DNA of 64,000 nt from CAG-557 sp045540315 (lineage in GTDB: Bacteria > Bacillota > Clostridia > Oscillospirales > Acutalibacteraceae). This document shows, piece after piece, positions 1 to 8,311 of this stretch. The position numbers and the translations under genes were made by a program. The DNA lies in contig JAZQHA010000053.1 in the NCBI GenBank assembly GCA_045540315.1, positions 62,001 through 126,000 on the forward strand, written 5' to 3'. A model generated the notes under the pieces. It saw only the letters and a program-made list of their open reading frames with translations, was not told the origin of the DNA and searched no databases. Position 1 is the first letter of the stretch; each line of letters opens with the position of its first letter.

Positions 1-1019
1 ACCGTCAGCGCTATGTTGACTTAATTATGAATCCGGATGTTAAAGATACATTCGTAAAACGAAGCACTATAATCCGTACAATTCGTAAGTATCTCGATGA
101 CAAAGGATTCATCGAGGTTGAGACTCCAATTTTAAACACCATTGCAGGTGGCGCTGCTGCTAGACCATTTATTACTCACCATAATACACTCGATTTAGAC
201 TTGTTTTTACGTATTGCTCCGGAGTTGTACCTAAAGAGATTGATTGTTGGGGGTATGGAGAAAGTCTATGAAATTGGACGTCTATTTCGCAACGAGGGAA
301 TGGATATTAAGCACAACCCGGAATTTACATCTATCGAACTGTATGAGGCTTATGTTGACTACAACGCGATGATGGAGCATACCGAAAATATCATTAACGC
401 GTGTGCAAAGGCTGTTTGTGACTCAGATGTTATTACTTATCAGGGTGAGAAAATAAACCTTTGCAAGCCGTTTAAGCGCATTACAATGATTGATGCGGTT
501 AAAGAAGCTACCGGCGTTGATTTTGGTTCTTTTATGGGCGACGACGCTAAAGCAATGGAAGTTGCTAAGCAATTTGGTTTTGAAACAGGTGGTAAAAATA
601 CTTGGGGTGATATTTTAAACCTAACTTTCGAAGAAAAAGTAGAAGAGACCTTAGTACAACCCACGTTTATCTATGATTATCCTGTGGAGGTCTCCCCTCT
701 TACCAAGCGCAAAAAGGACAACCCTCGTCTTGTGGAGCGTTTTGAGTTATTTATAACACGCCGCGAGATGGCTAATGCATACTCTGAGCTAAATGACCCA
801 ATTGACCAACGCGAAAGATTTTTGCATCAGATGGCACTTCGTGAGGCTGGCGATGATGAAGCAAATTTAATTGATGAAGATTTTATAAACGCTCTTGAGT
901 ATGGCATGGCGCCAACCGGAGGTCTCGGTATAGGCATTGACCGTTTAGTTATGCTCCTCACAGATAGTGCGTCAATTCGCGATGTTTTGCTTTTCCCAAC
1001 TATGAAACCTTTATTGTAA
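1..1019 (+). CDS. lysS: Lysyl-tRNA synthetase, C-terminal part (cut by window edge)
   Basis: Class II lysyl-tRNA synthetase, which charges tRNA-Lys in the cytoplasm. The frame is already open at base 3: RQRYVDLI is encoded ahead of the first ATG at 27. The gene therefore starts outside the window and lacks the N-terminal OB-fold anticodon-binding domain here, roughly 170 residues. Visible catalytic-domain signatures are motif 2 (YEIGRLFRNEGMD, then FTSIELYEAY) and motif 3 (GLGIGIDRLVMLLT) close to the C-terminus, followed by DVLLFPTMKP as is usual for bacterial LysS. The gene is intact to its stop. A cloverleaf repeat follows in the next intergenic gap. Confidence 0.95.
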   Translation, partial: RQRYVDLIMNPDVKDTFVKRSTIIRTIRKYLDDKGFIEVETPILNTIAGGAAARPFITHHNTLDLDLFLRIAPELYLKRLIVGGMEKVYEIGRLFRNEGMDIKHNPEFTSIELYEAYVDYNAMMEHTENIINACAKAVCDSDVITYQGEKINLCKPFKRITMIDAVKEATGVDFGSFMGDDAKAMEVAKQFGFETGGKNTWGDILNLTFEEKVEETLVQPTFIYDYPVEVSPLTKRKKDNPRLVERFELFITRREMANAYSELNDPIDQRERFLHQMALREAGDDEANLIDEDFINALEYGMAPTGGLGIGIDRLVMLLTDSASIRDVLLFPTMKPLL

Positions 1020-1097
1020 TGCGTATTTAATATTAGTCCGTTTGTTATTTATTTGTAAGTACCATATTTGATATTTTTTTCGAGTTTAGCCGCCGCG

Positions 1098-1207
1098 GCC
1101 GCGAGGCCAAAGAAAATAAATATTTATTTTCTTTGTGGCCCCAAACTCAACGTTGTTGAGCTTGGGGCTAGCCGAATGCCATGAAAGGTCATTCGGCGCC
1201 TCGCGGC
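1098..1207 (+). repeat. Cloverleaf repeat, copy 1
   Basis: Outer stem GCCGCGAGGC (1098-1107) pairs with GCCTCGCGGC (1198-1207). Inside are three hairpins: arm 1 at 1109-1134 (AAAGAAAATAAA with TTTATTTTCTTT), arm 2 at 1138-1168 (GCCCCAA/TTGGGGC plus CTCAAC/GTTGAG) and arm 3 at 1171-1197 (GCCGAATG/CATTCGGC). It lies between lysS and the phosphoesterase gene and has no T-run, so it does not look like a simple terminator. Short flanking pairs (CGAG/CTCG, GTAC/GTAC) hint that the outer stem extends further, weakly. Confidence 0.9.
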
Positions 1208-1287
1208 GCGTATTTGACGGTCTCGTTTATGTCTAAGTATTTGTACTGCCTAGCGCCGAAATTTAAAGATTTATAAAGAGGGGTACC

Positions 1288-2154
1288 GTGACATCATATA
1301 ATAAAAAAAGAACAATAGTTATTACAAGCGTTTTCGTAATTTTTACAGGACTTATTATTATGTGGACACTTTGGGCCAACACCGCTTTAGAGCTTACTAC
1401 GCATACAGTTGTTAGTTCGCGGCTTCCTGCGTCTTTTGATGGTTATCGCATTGCGCACATTTCTGACTTACATAATGCAGAGATGGGCCAAAATAATAAT
1501 AAGCTTTTAAAAATGCTAAGTGATGCGCAACCGGATATAATTGCGATTACTGGTGATATTGTAGATTCACGCCATACGGATATAAATGTGGCTTTACATT
1601 TTGCAAAAGAAGCGCTTAAAGTTGCACCTTGTTACTATGTACCTGGTAACAATGAGTCTTGGATAGGCGAATATGATGCGTTACGAGATGGTTTAATAAG
1701 TTTAGGTGTTGTGGTTCTTGAGGATTCAAAAGTAGCACTTCAACTTGATGGAGACAAAATAAATGTCTTCGGAGTTATTGATCCGAGTTTCTATGGAGAT
1801 ATGTCCTGGGACGAAGAGGCTGATGTTGTTGATTCGGCGCTAAATAAAATAATAAATAACAATGATTATTTTACAATTTTACTTTCTCACCGCCCCGAAT
1901 TAATTGATATTTATGTAAAATACCATTGCGATTTGGTTCTTTCTGGCCACGCGCATGGTGGACAGTTTAGATTGCCTTTTATTGGCGGTTTAATCGCTCC
2001 AAATCAAGGCGTTTTTCCAAAATATGATTCTGGGTTATATGTTCAAGATCATACTCAAATGGTTGTTAGCAGGGGTATTGGAAATAGTATTATACCTCTC
2101 AGAGTTAATAATCGTCCAGAAGTTGTTTTGGTTGAATTGAAAAAAGCAAAATAA
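1288..2154 (+). CDS. Membrane-anchored metallophosphoesterase (YkuE-like)
   Basis: Calcineurin-type metallophosphoesterase of 288 residues. An N-terminal membrane anchor (about residues 9-30, VITSVFVIFTGLIIMW) should place the enzyme outside the membrane. The metal-binding motifs appear in the usual order: HISDLHN, GDIVDS, GNNES, SHRPE and SGHAHGGQ. The last is typical of the YkuE group; the substrate is unknown, and phospholipid-type or other phosphoesters have been suggested for the group. The GTG start at 1288 is preceded by AGAGGGG. The gene appears monocistronic, bounded by a cloverleaf repeat upstream and a hairpin downstream. Confidence 0.85.
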   Translation: MTSYNKKRTIVITSVFVIFTGLIIMWTLWANTALELTTHTVVSSRLPASFDGYRIAHISDLHNAEMGQNNNKLLKMLSDAQPDIIAITGDIVDSRHTDINVALHFAKEALKVAPCYYVPGNNESWIGEYDALRDGLISLGVVVLEDSKVALQLDGDKINVFGVIDPSFYGDMSWDEEADVVDSALNKIINNNDYFTILLSHRPELIDIYVKYHCDLVLSGHAHGGQFRLPFIGGLIAPNQGVFPKYDSGLYVQDHTQMVVSRGIGNSIIPLRVNNRPEVVLVELKKAK

Positions 2155-2158
2155 AAAG

Positions 2159-2184
2159 CAGGCCGCGCGATATAGTGCGGCCTG
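2159..2184 (+). terminator. Hairpin after the phosphoesterase gene
   Basis: CAGGCCGC pairs with GCGGCCTG around the loop GCGATATAGT. No T-run follows, so intrinsic termination is doubtful. The loop is nearly the same as that of the hairpin at 2606-2633 although the stems differ. Confidence 0.5.
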
Positions 2185-2239
2185 TAGCGATTTACGATTA
2201 ATGAGAATTACTATAAAAAATATAACTAATTAAAACCTC

Positions 2240-2268
2240 TTGACAATATCTTGGCGGCATGAGACAAT
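2240..2268 (+). promoter_or_regulatory. Probable sigma-A promoter of the 2303 peptide gene
   Basis: TTGACA (2240-2245) is followed after 17 bases by GACAAT (2263-2268), a weaker -10 box. TATAAT at 2274-2279 is a better match but would need a 28-base spacer. It is the only promoter-like pair in the 150 bases before the peptide gene. Confidence 0.5.
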
Positions 2269-2302
2269 ATTAATATAATATTTTGTTTACTAAGGAGAAT
2301 GA

Positions 2303-2593
2303 ATGGTGAAAAAACTTTCTAACACTCAAATGAAATTAGTGTCTGGTGGATATATTTTTTATGCAGGACATAATGCCGGTGATTATTCTAAGCCTTGGGA
2401 GGTTATTGATGATGCTACGGGTGCTGTTCTTGGAAGATACGCCAATAGATGTGAAGCTGTCTACATGGCAGGTATCAAAATGCAAACGGAAATGGAAATT
2501 ACTTCATTTGGAGAATTAGAGCGCTTAAGGAAAGCTTCTAAAAGTAGCACTGAAAATAGATATTCACAGGATTTTTGTACAAGATGTAATTAA
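2303..2593 (+). CDS. Double-glycine leader peptide (bacteriocin/pheromone-like precursor)
   Basis: A 96-residue precursor-like peptide that begins MVKKLSNTQMKLVSGG. Counting back from the GG, L is at -12, S at -11, M at -7 and V at -4, the classic leader pattern cleaved and exported by C39-peptidase ABC transporters. Cleavage would release about 80 residues starting YIFYAGHNAG, with three cysteines, two of them in the C-terminal FCTRCN. AAGGAG at 2292-2297 sets the ATG start. The next gene on the same strand encodes a radical SAM enzyme, so modification is conceivable but unproven. No exporter gene is nearby. The mature sequence resembles nothing I recognise. Confidence 0.7.
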   Translation: MVKKLSNTQMKLVSGGYIFYAGHNAGDYSKPWEVIDDATGAVLGRYANRCEAVYMAGIKMQTEMEITSFGELERLRKASKSSTENRYSQDFCTRCN

Positions 2594-2605
2594 AAGATAA
2601 AACAA

Positions 2606-2633
2606 AAGTCTCGCGCGGTATAGTGCGAGACTT
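2606..2633 (+). terminator. Hairpin between the peptide and radical SAM genes
   Basis: AAGTCTCGC pairs with GCGAGACTT around the loop GCGGTATAGT. The loop matches that of the hairpin at 2159-2184 at 9 of 10 positions, while the stems have changed in a paired fashion. No T-run follows. It could attenuate or stabilise mRNA between the two genes. Confidence 0.5.
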
Positions 2634-2661
2634 ATCTACTATGTTGAAGAAGGTGAGCTTT

Positions 2662-3369
2662 TTGAGCAATTTAGTTCGATATTCTTTAATAAAAGAAAAG
2701 TTTCCTCGCGAGTTTTTATTGCTACAAGGTACCGGGTGCATATATAAACAATGTGCATTCTGTGACTATCATAATGATGTTTCGGCTGACCCTTTCCTTA
2801 CAAATAAGTCTGTGCTTGAAAAAGTAACCGGACAGTTTGGAGTTTTGGATGTTATAAATTCGGGTTCTTGTTTTGAACTTGATGAAAACACGTTAGAATT
2901 AATATATCAAAAAGCTCTTGAAAAAAATATACATACGATTTGGTTTGAGGCACACTATTTGTACCGCAATAAATTAGTCGACTTTAGAAAAAAATTTCCT
3001 CAAATAAAATTAAAGTTTCGAACTGGTGTAGAAACCTTTAATCCGAAACTTCGAGACTATTTAAATAAGGGCATCAGTAAAAATGTAAACGTAGCTGATA
3101 TTGCGCGTTATTTTGATGGTGTTTGCTTGCTAACTGGAATTAAAGGACAAACCCGTGATGACATAATTAAAGATATTGTTCTGGCTAATGCCTTTTTTGA
3201 ATATTTTAGCGTTAATGTTTTCACACCGAATTCTACAAAGATATCACCAGATACTGAACTTATCCATTGGTTTAAAGAACAAATTTATCCGCAACTAAAA
3301 AATAACCCCAAAGTGGAAATATTGCTTAATAATACCGATTTGGGTGTAGGTTCTGTAGACCAAATCTAA
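2662..3369 (+). CDS. Small radical SAM protein of unknown function
   Basis: Radical SAM enzyme of about 236 residues. The cluster motif is CIYKQCAFC (C-x4-C-x2-C) rather than the canonical C-x3-C-x2-C. Conserved stretches follow: NSGSCFEL, WFEAHYLYR, FRTGVETF, LLTGIKGQT and VNVFTPNST. There is no SPASM or other auxiliary cluster domain. The frame is open from GTG 2623 and ATG 2641, but 2623 lies inside the upstream hairpin. The best ribosome-binding site (AAGAAGGTGA, ending 2656) serves TTG 2662, which I prefer; ATG 2641 remains possible. The substrate is unknown. Lying directly after a double-glycine peptide gene, it is a candidate maturase, but it may equally be a housekeeping enzyme. Confidence 0.75.
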   Translation: MSNLVRYSLIKEKFPREFLLLQGTGCIYKQCAFCDYHNDVSADPFLTNKSVLEKVTGQFGVLDVINSGSCFELDENTLELIYQKALEKNIHTIWFEAHYLYRNKLVDFRKKFPQIKLKFRTGVETFNPKLRDYLNKGISKNVNVADIARYFDGVCLLTGIKGQTRDDIIKDIVLANAFFEYFSVNVFTPNSTKISPDTELIHWFKEQIYPQLKNNPKVEILLNNTDLGVGSVDQI

Positions 3370-3473
3370 AGCATAATCTTTAATGTTTGCAAACCCATTA
3401 GTCCACCTATCTTTAATTTCATGAACATAATTTATAGCTCAAACAGCAGTGTTAAAACTGCTGTTTTACTTTT

Positions 3474-6400
3474 TTAAAAAAAGCTTAATTGACTAGATTT
3501 CGGAATACCTTTTAAAATTCCAAGCTCGTCCATCAGTTCAACAATTGTCTTAGAGGCACCCGTACGCGTCGAAATTTCGTCCATAGATATATATTTACCA
3601 TTTTTTCCTGCCTCTTGTAAGTTTTTCGCAACGCTCCCCCCTACTCCCGGCAACGATGAGAACGGCAAGCGAATTTTTCCATCCTCCACCACAAATTTAT
3701 ACGCATCAGATTTATACAAATCAACTGGTAAAACCTCTATAGCGCGCTCAAACATCTCATTCACAATTTGCAAGGTAGCTAACTCTGCGTTATCCTTAAC
3801 TGTTGCCTCGTTGCCTTTTTGCTTTATATCTTTCATTTTCTGCTTTACGGCATCTTTCCCCTGCATTACTAGCACACCATCGAGGTCTTCACTACGAACA
3901 GTAAAATACGCGGCATAGTACTCAAGCGGCCTATAGACCTTATACCAACCTAGTCGCAACGTCGAAATCATGTAAGCTGTCGCGTGGGCCTTTGGGAACA
4001 TATACTTAATTTTCATGCACGAGTCGATATACCAATCTGGTACCTCGTGCTTTTTCATTTCATCGATGTGCTCTTGCGTTAAAAGCTTTTTAGCCTTACC
4101 TTTTCGCACAATCTCCATAATTTTAAAGGCCATTTTGGGCTCGAGACCTTTTTGTAGCAAGTACGTCATAATGCTGTCACGTGTCCCGATAACCTCCGAA
4201 ATGGTGCACGTTTTATTTTTTATTAAATCTCGCGCATTACCAATCCAAACGTCTGTGCCATGCGATAACCCAGATATTTGCAACAAGTCTGAGAATGTCT
4301 TTGGTTGCGCCTCTATCATCATCTGACGAACAAAATGCGTACCTACCTCCGGCAAAGAAAATGTTCCCGTCTGCGAGTCAATTGCCTCTGGTGTTACACC
4401 CAAAGCTTCCGTCGAGGTAAATAGCGACATAACTTTCGGATCACTCATCGAGACCTCCATAACGGAAATCCCAGTATAGTCCTCCAAGTACCGATATATC
4501 GAGGGCACATCATGACCAAGCTCATCCAGTTTGCATATGGTGTCGTGAATCGAGTGGAAATCAAAATGCGTAGTAATATTGTCAGATTTTTGATCGTTTG
4601 CCGGCCTTTGCACAGGACAAAAATCGTAAATCTCCATACCTTTTGGCACGACCACCATTCCACCAGGATGCTGCCCGGTTGTTCGCTTGATACCAGTGCA
4701 ACCTGCAGCGAGGCGTGCCTCCTCCGCCTTATGTAGCGTCTTACTTTTTTGCTCGGCGTACTTCTTAACAAAACCAACGCCCGTCTTTTCTGCGATAGTC
4801 GCGATAGTTCCTGCCTTAAACACATTATCCTTACCAAAAAGAGTCTCTGTATAGCGATGCGCCTCACTTTGGTACTCACCTGAGAAGTTAAGGTCAATAT
4901 CAGGAGTTTTGTCGCCGTCAAAACCGAGAAAAGTCTCAAACGGAATATTATGACCATCGCGATGATAAGGTGTTCCGCAGTTAGGGCAATTTTTATCTGG
5001 CAAATCAAAACCGGAGCCATAGCTTCCATCCGTGATGAACTCACTATTTTGGCAAGTCGGACAAACATAATGCGGAAATAACGGGTTAACCTCGGAGATT
5101 CCGGACATAGTCGCCACAAACGATGACCCCACAGAACCTCTCGAGCCAACTAAATAGCCATGTTCCTCAGAGTTCGCTACCAATTTTTGTGCCGTCATAT
5201 AAAGGACCGAAAAACCATGCTTCGTGATGGACGACAACTCTCTCTCCAAGCGCTCACGCACTATCTCCGGCAAAGGGTCGCCGTACATTTTTTTTGTGCG
5301 CTCCCACGTTATGCTGACAAGCTGCTCCTCGGCCCCTTCTATAACAGGGGGAAAAACTCCCGGAGGTATCGGACTAACCTCTTCTATTTGCTCGGCAATT
5401 TTATTAGTATTCTCAACCACGACTTCATAAGCCTTTTCTGCCCCGAGGTATGCAAATTCTTCTAGCATCTCGTTCGTCGTCCGAAGGTAAATTGGCGCTT
5501 GATTATCAGCATCTTCGTAGCCCTGTCCAGCCATTAAAACCGTCCGGTACTGAGCATCGTGCGGATCCATAAAGTGTACATCACATGTAGCCACAACTGG
5601 AATACTTAGCTCCTCTCCAAGGGCCACTATCGTCCGATTAAACTCCTTTAAGGCGTCCTCATTTTTGACGACACCATCTCGAATCATAAAGCCATTATTC
5701 CCAAGGGGCTGAACCTCGAGGTAATCGTAAAATTCCGCAATTTCACACAAACGCTCATGGCTTTCCTTACTTACAATTGCGCGAAAAAGCTCACCAGCTT
5801 CGCAAGCACTACCAAGAATTAGCCCCTCACGGTATTTAATCAGCTCACTTTTCGGAATCCTCGGCTTGCGATAAAAGTAGTCCAAGTGAGCCTTAGAAAT
5901 AAGCCTGTACAAATTTTTAAGGCCCGTTTTATTCTTGACCAAAATAATCTGGTGAAAATACTTTAATTTCTTCATATCGCCATCAAAGTCCGCACTTAGG
6001 TCGTCGACAAAATAAGCCTCGACACCATAAATAACTTTGATATCGCCGCCATTTTTACGTATTTTGTTTACGGTATTCATGGCCTCTGGAAAAGCCTGCG
6101 CTACACCGTGGTCGGTTATGGCAATTGCCTTGTGACCCCAGCTATGTGCTCTCTCAATTAGCTCGCTCGCTGTAGTGACACCATCCATCGCAGACATATT
6201 CGTATGAAGGTGCAATTCAACGCGTTTTTTCTCGGCTTTATCCACCACTTTAAGCTTTTCTACTGTGCAGATATTTTTGGGCCGAATCGCAATTTCATGG
6301 TCGTATTTATCATAGCTTACTTCGCCCCTGACCAGAATAGTTGAACCCTTGGTTATTGTGTCAAAAATTCGCCATTTTTCCTTGTCAGCGATAATTTTCA

Positions 6401-7247
6401 GCGAAATCGAGCCTGTATAGTCGGTAATATTGATAGCGTAGATTTTTTTTGAGCCATCCTTTGTAAAATGCTCTGTCACGGAGAAAACATCTCCCCAAAC
6501 AGTTACGTTTCCGGCGTCCGGCGTAACATCCGAGATAGGCGTAGGTTCATTTTTTATCAGGCTGCCAGAAATTGCTCTCGCCGTCGCTAAAATAATACTC
6601 GGGTACAAATTCTTTCCCTTTCGCACCGAGATAGATATATCGAGTTGCGCTTTCTTTGGCATCTCGGCCATATTCGATTCATAAAGCTCAACCTTCTCGA
6701 CGACTTTTTCTCGCTGTGCTTTTTCCATTAGCATCGAGTGTTTTTCTATGTAACTCGAACTTAGACTGTCAACAGAAGTCGTTCCCTCAAAACTTACACT
6801 CAAATTTAAGTTGAACTCTTTTCGAATCAGATTTTGGAGTGTCTTGTCAAATTTTTTATCCACGAGAATATCTTTTCCACCGTGCACCAAAGAAATAATC
6901 AAATTTTCTCCCTGAAGCTTTGCAGTGGAATCCCGTAAAATACCGCTTAAGCTTTTTGTCTCTTGAGTAATTTTTAAAATTAAGTCTTTATAATATTCCT
7001 CCGAGAAAGTCTCACTCGGAAAGTTCGGCTCAATGCTCACTTTGCTCAAGTTTAAACTCGAGTTTTGTAATTTTTTTTGTACCTCAAAAAGAGTATGGCG
7101 CCTCACAGGCCGTGAAAACGCCACCACTATTGTTAACATTCTATTTTTACTATCTATGGCCATTTCAAGGATATTACCATCTTGAACATCGCTTAAAATG
7201 GCTGTTTTATTTATGTACTTACTTAATAAATCTCCAAAATTCCCCAA
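3474..7247 (-). CDS. polC: DNA polymerase III alpha subunit PolC lacking the exonuclease domain
   Basis: Replicative polymerase of Firmicutes, last gene of the pyrH-to-polC operon, 17 bases after ispG. It has 1257 residues where Bacillus PolC has about 1437. Order: N-terminal domain, OB fold (about 245-330), PHP domain (HLHT at 346-349, TDHG at 378-381), zinc finger (CPTC at 729-732, CPNC at 754-757), palm Asp triad in PDIDLNF (782-788), helix-hairpin-helix and C-terminal SQLSFF. The DEDD exonuclease that normally follows GVEAYFVDD (408-416) is absent: the chain runs straight on to KLKYFHQIILV. PHP ligand positions H346, H348, D355, H380, E410, H432, C482, D556 and H558 are all filled. Start is TTG 7247 with AGAGGT upstream. 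Confidence 0.95.
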   Translation of the reverse strand: MGNFGDLLSKYINKTAILSDVQDGNILEMAIDSKNRMLTIVVAFSRPVRRHTLFEVQKKLQNSSLNLSKVSIEPNFPSETFSEEYYKDLILKITQETKSLSGILRDSTAKLQGENLIISLVHGGKDILVDKKFDKTLQNLIRKEFNLNLSVSFEGTTSVDSLSSSYIEKHSMLMEKAQREKVVEKVELYESNMAEMPKKAQLDISISVRKGKNLYPSIILATARAISGSLIKNEPTPISDVTPDAGNVTVWGDVFSVTEHFTKDGSKKIYAINITDYTGSISLKIIADKEKWRIFDTITKGSTILVRGEVSYDKYDHEIAIRPKNICTVEKLKVVDKAEKKRVELHLHTNMSAMDGVTTASELIERAHSWGHKAIAITDHGVAQAFPEAMNTVNKIRKNGGDIKVIYGVEAYFVDDLSADFDGDMKKLKYFHQIILVKNKTGLKNLYRLISKAHLDYFYRKPRIPKSELIKYREGLILGSACEAGELFRAIVSKESHERLCEIAEFYDYLEVQPLGNNGFMIRDGVVKNEDALKEFNRTIVALGEELSIPVVATCDVHFMDPHDAQYRTVLMAGQGYEDADNQAPIYLRTTNEMLEEFAYLGAEKAYEVVVENTNKIAEQIEEVSPIPPGVFPPVIEGAEEQLVSITWERTKKMYGDPLPEIVRERLERELSSITKHGFSVLYMTAQKLVANSEEHGYLVGSRGSVGSSFVATMSGISEVNPLFPHYVCPTCQNSEFITDGSYGSGFDLPDKNCPNCGTPYHRDGHNIPFETFLGFDGDKTPDIDLNFSGEYQSEAHRYTETLFGKDNVFKAGTIATIAEKTGVGFVKKYAEQKSKTLHKAEEARLAAGCTGIKRTTGQHPGGMVVVPKGMEIYDFCPVQRPANDQKSDNITTHFDFHSIHDTICKLDELGHDVPSIYRYLEDYTGISVMEVSMSDPKVMSLFTSTEALGVTPEAIDSQTGTFSLPEVGTHFVRQMMIEAQPKTFSDLLQISGLSHGTDVWIGNARDLIKNKTCTISEVIGTRDSIMTYLLQKGLEPKMAFKIMEIVRKGKAKKLLTQEHIDEMKKHEVPDWYIDSCMKIKYMFPKAHATAYMISTLRLGWYKVYRPLEYYAAYFTVRSEDLDGVLVMQGKDAVKQKMKDIKQKGNEATVKDNAELATLQIVNEMFERAIEVLPVDLYKSDAYKFVVEDGKIRLPFSSLPGVGGSVAKNLQEAGKNGKYISMDEISTRTGASKTIVELMDELGILKGIPKSSQLSFF

Positions 7248-7264
7248 AGTATTAACCTCTTACC

Positions 7265-8311
7265 TCACAAAGTTTCAATCTCACTCATTAACTCGCTTAC
7301 TATATCTTCCTCGTTTACTTTTCGAATAATCTCACCCTTTTTGAAAATCAACCCAACTCCATCTCCACCGGCAATACCGATGTCTGCTTCTCTAGCCTCA
7401 CCAGGCCCATTAACTGCACACCCCATGATGGCCACCTTAATATTTTTTTCGCAGTTAGTCAGGCGCTTTTCAACCTCATCCACCAAGTTAATAATATTAA
7501 TTCTAGTTCTTCCACACGTTGGGCAAGAAATTATCTCCACACCATTTTTCTCAAGTCCAATCGCCTTTAAAATGTCTTTTGCCGCGTAAATTTCCTCAAT
7601 TGGGTCAGCCGTCAACGTTACTCGAATCGTATCCCCTATGCCGTCCAGCAAAAGCGCACCAATTCCAGCAGCCGACTTTATGATACCCATTTTTTTCGTA
7701 CCGGTTTCCGTCACACCAAGGTGAAGTGGATAATCGCACTTCTGGGCAATGAGGCGGTATGCGTCTACCATAACCTTCACATTTGAGGACTTGAGCGATA
7801 ACACTATGTCCTCAAAATCAAATTTCTCTAACAAAGAGGCATGATATAGAGCGCTCTCACAAAGTGCCTCCGCCGTAGGGTGACCATACTTTTTTAAGAT
7901 ACTTTTCTCAACCGAACCCGAATTCACACCAATTCGTATTGGGATGTTCTTACTTCTACACGCATCCGCTACCTGCTTAACCCTAGCATCGTCTCCAATG
8001 TTGCCTGGATTAATACGAATTTTGTCAATTCCCGCAGCCACTGACTCAATTGCTAACTTATAGTCAAAATGGATGTCCGCCACTAACGGGATATCGACCT
8101 GTTCCTTTATCGCGGGAATCAACCGTATAGCATCCATATCTGGAATGGCAATTCTTAAAATCTCACAACCAGCAGCTTTTAGTCTGGCAGCTTCCTTAAC
8201 GTGGTTTTCAACATCATAAGAAGGTACCGCCAACATAGACTGTATAGCAACTTTCTCATTGCCACCGATTTTTATCCCACCAACATTAACGACTCTAGAA
8301 AAACGCCTCAT
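7265..8311 (-). CDS. ispG: 4-hydroxy-3-methylbut-2-enyl diphosphate synthase
   Basis: IspG (GcpE), the [4Fe-4S] enzyme that converts MEcPP to HMBPP in the non-mevalonate isoprenoid pathway. It has 348 residues, the usual bacterial length, with the N-terminal TIM barrel (GGIKIGGN, VADIHFD, RINPGNIG) and the C-terminal cluster ligands CPTCGRT and GCAVNGPGEA. The ATG is directly adjacent to the rseP stop, so translation is probably coupled. Together with dxr two genes upstream and uppS, it makes this operon an isoprenoid and cell-envelope lipid unit that ends in polC. Confidence 0.95.
   Translation of the reverse strand: MRRFSRVVNVGGIKIGGNEKVAIQSMLAVPSYDVENHVKEAARLKAAGCEILRIAIPDMDAIRLIPAIKEQVDIPLVADIHFDYKLAIESVAAGIDKIRINPGNIGDDARVKQVADACRSKNIPIRIGVNSGSVEKSILKKYGHPTAEALCESALYHASLLEKFDFEDIVLSLKSSNVKVMVDAYRLIAQKCDYPLHLGVTETGTKKMGIIKSAAGIGALLLDGIGDTIRVTLTADPIEEIYAAKDILKAIGLEKNGVEIISCPTCGRTRINIINLVDEVEKRLTNCEKNIKVAIMGCAVNGPGEAREADIGIAGGDGVGLIFKKGEIIRKVNEEDIVSELMSEIETL

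Noticed and set aside
1..1019. Truncated lysS pseudogene
   Set aside because: The frame is open to the window edge and the known preceding residues are encoded there, so the truncation is only by the window.
2623..2661. Start of the radical SAM gene at GTG 2623
   Set aside because: It lies within the hairpin 2606-2633 and has no ribosome-binding site; TTG 2662 or ATG 2641 is better.
2623..3369. Queuosine-salvage lyase assignment for the radical SAM protein
   Set aside because: The cysteine spacing does not fit what I recall of that enzyme, and no queuine transport or hydrolase gene is adjacent.
4445..5149. Long minus-strand frame of 234 codons within polC
   Set aside because: It is an alternative frame inside the catalytic part of polC; composition (Arg/Leu-rich) and lack of a start site mark it as a shadow.
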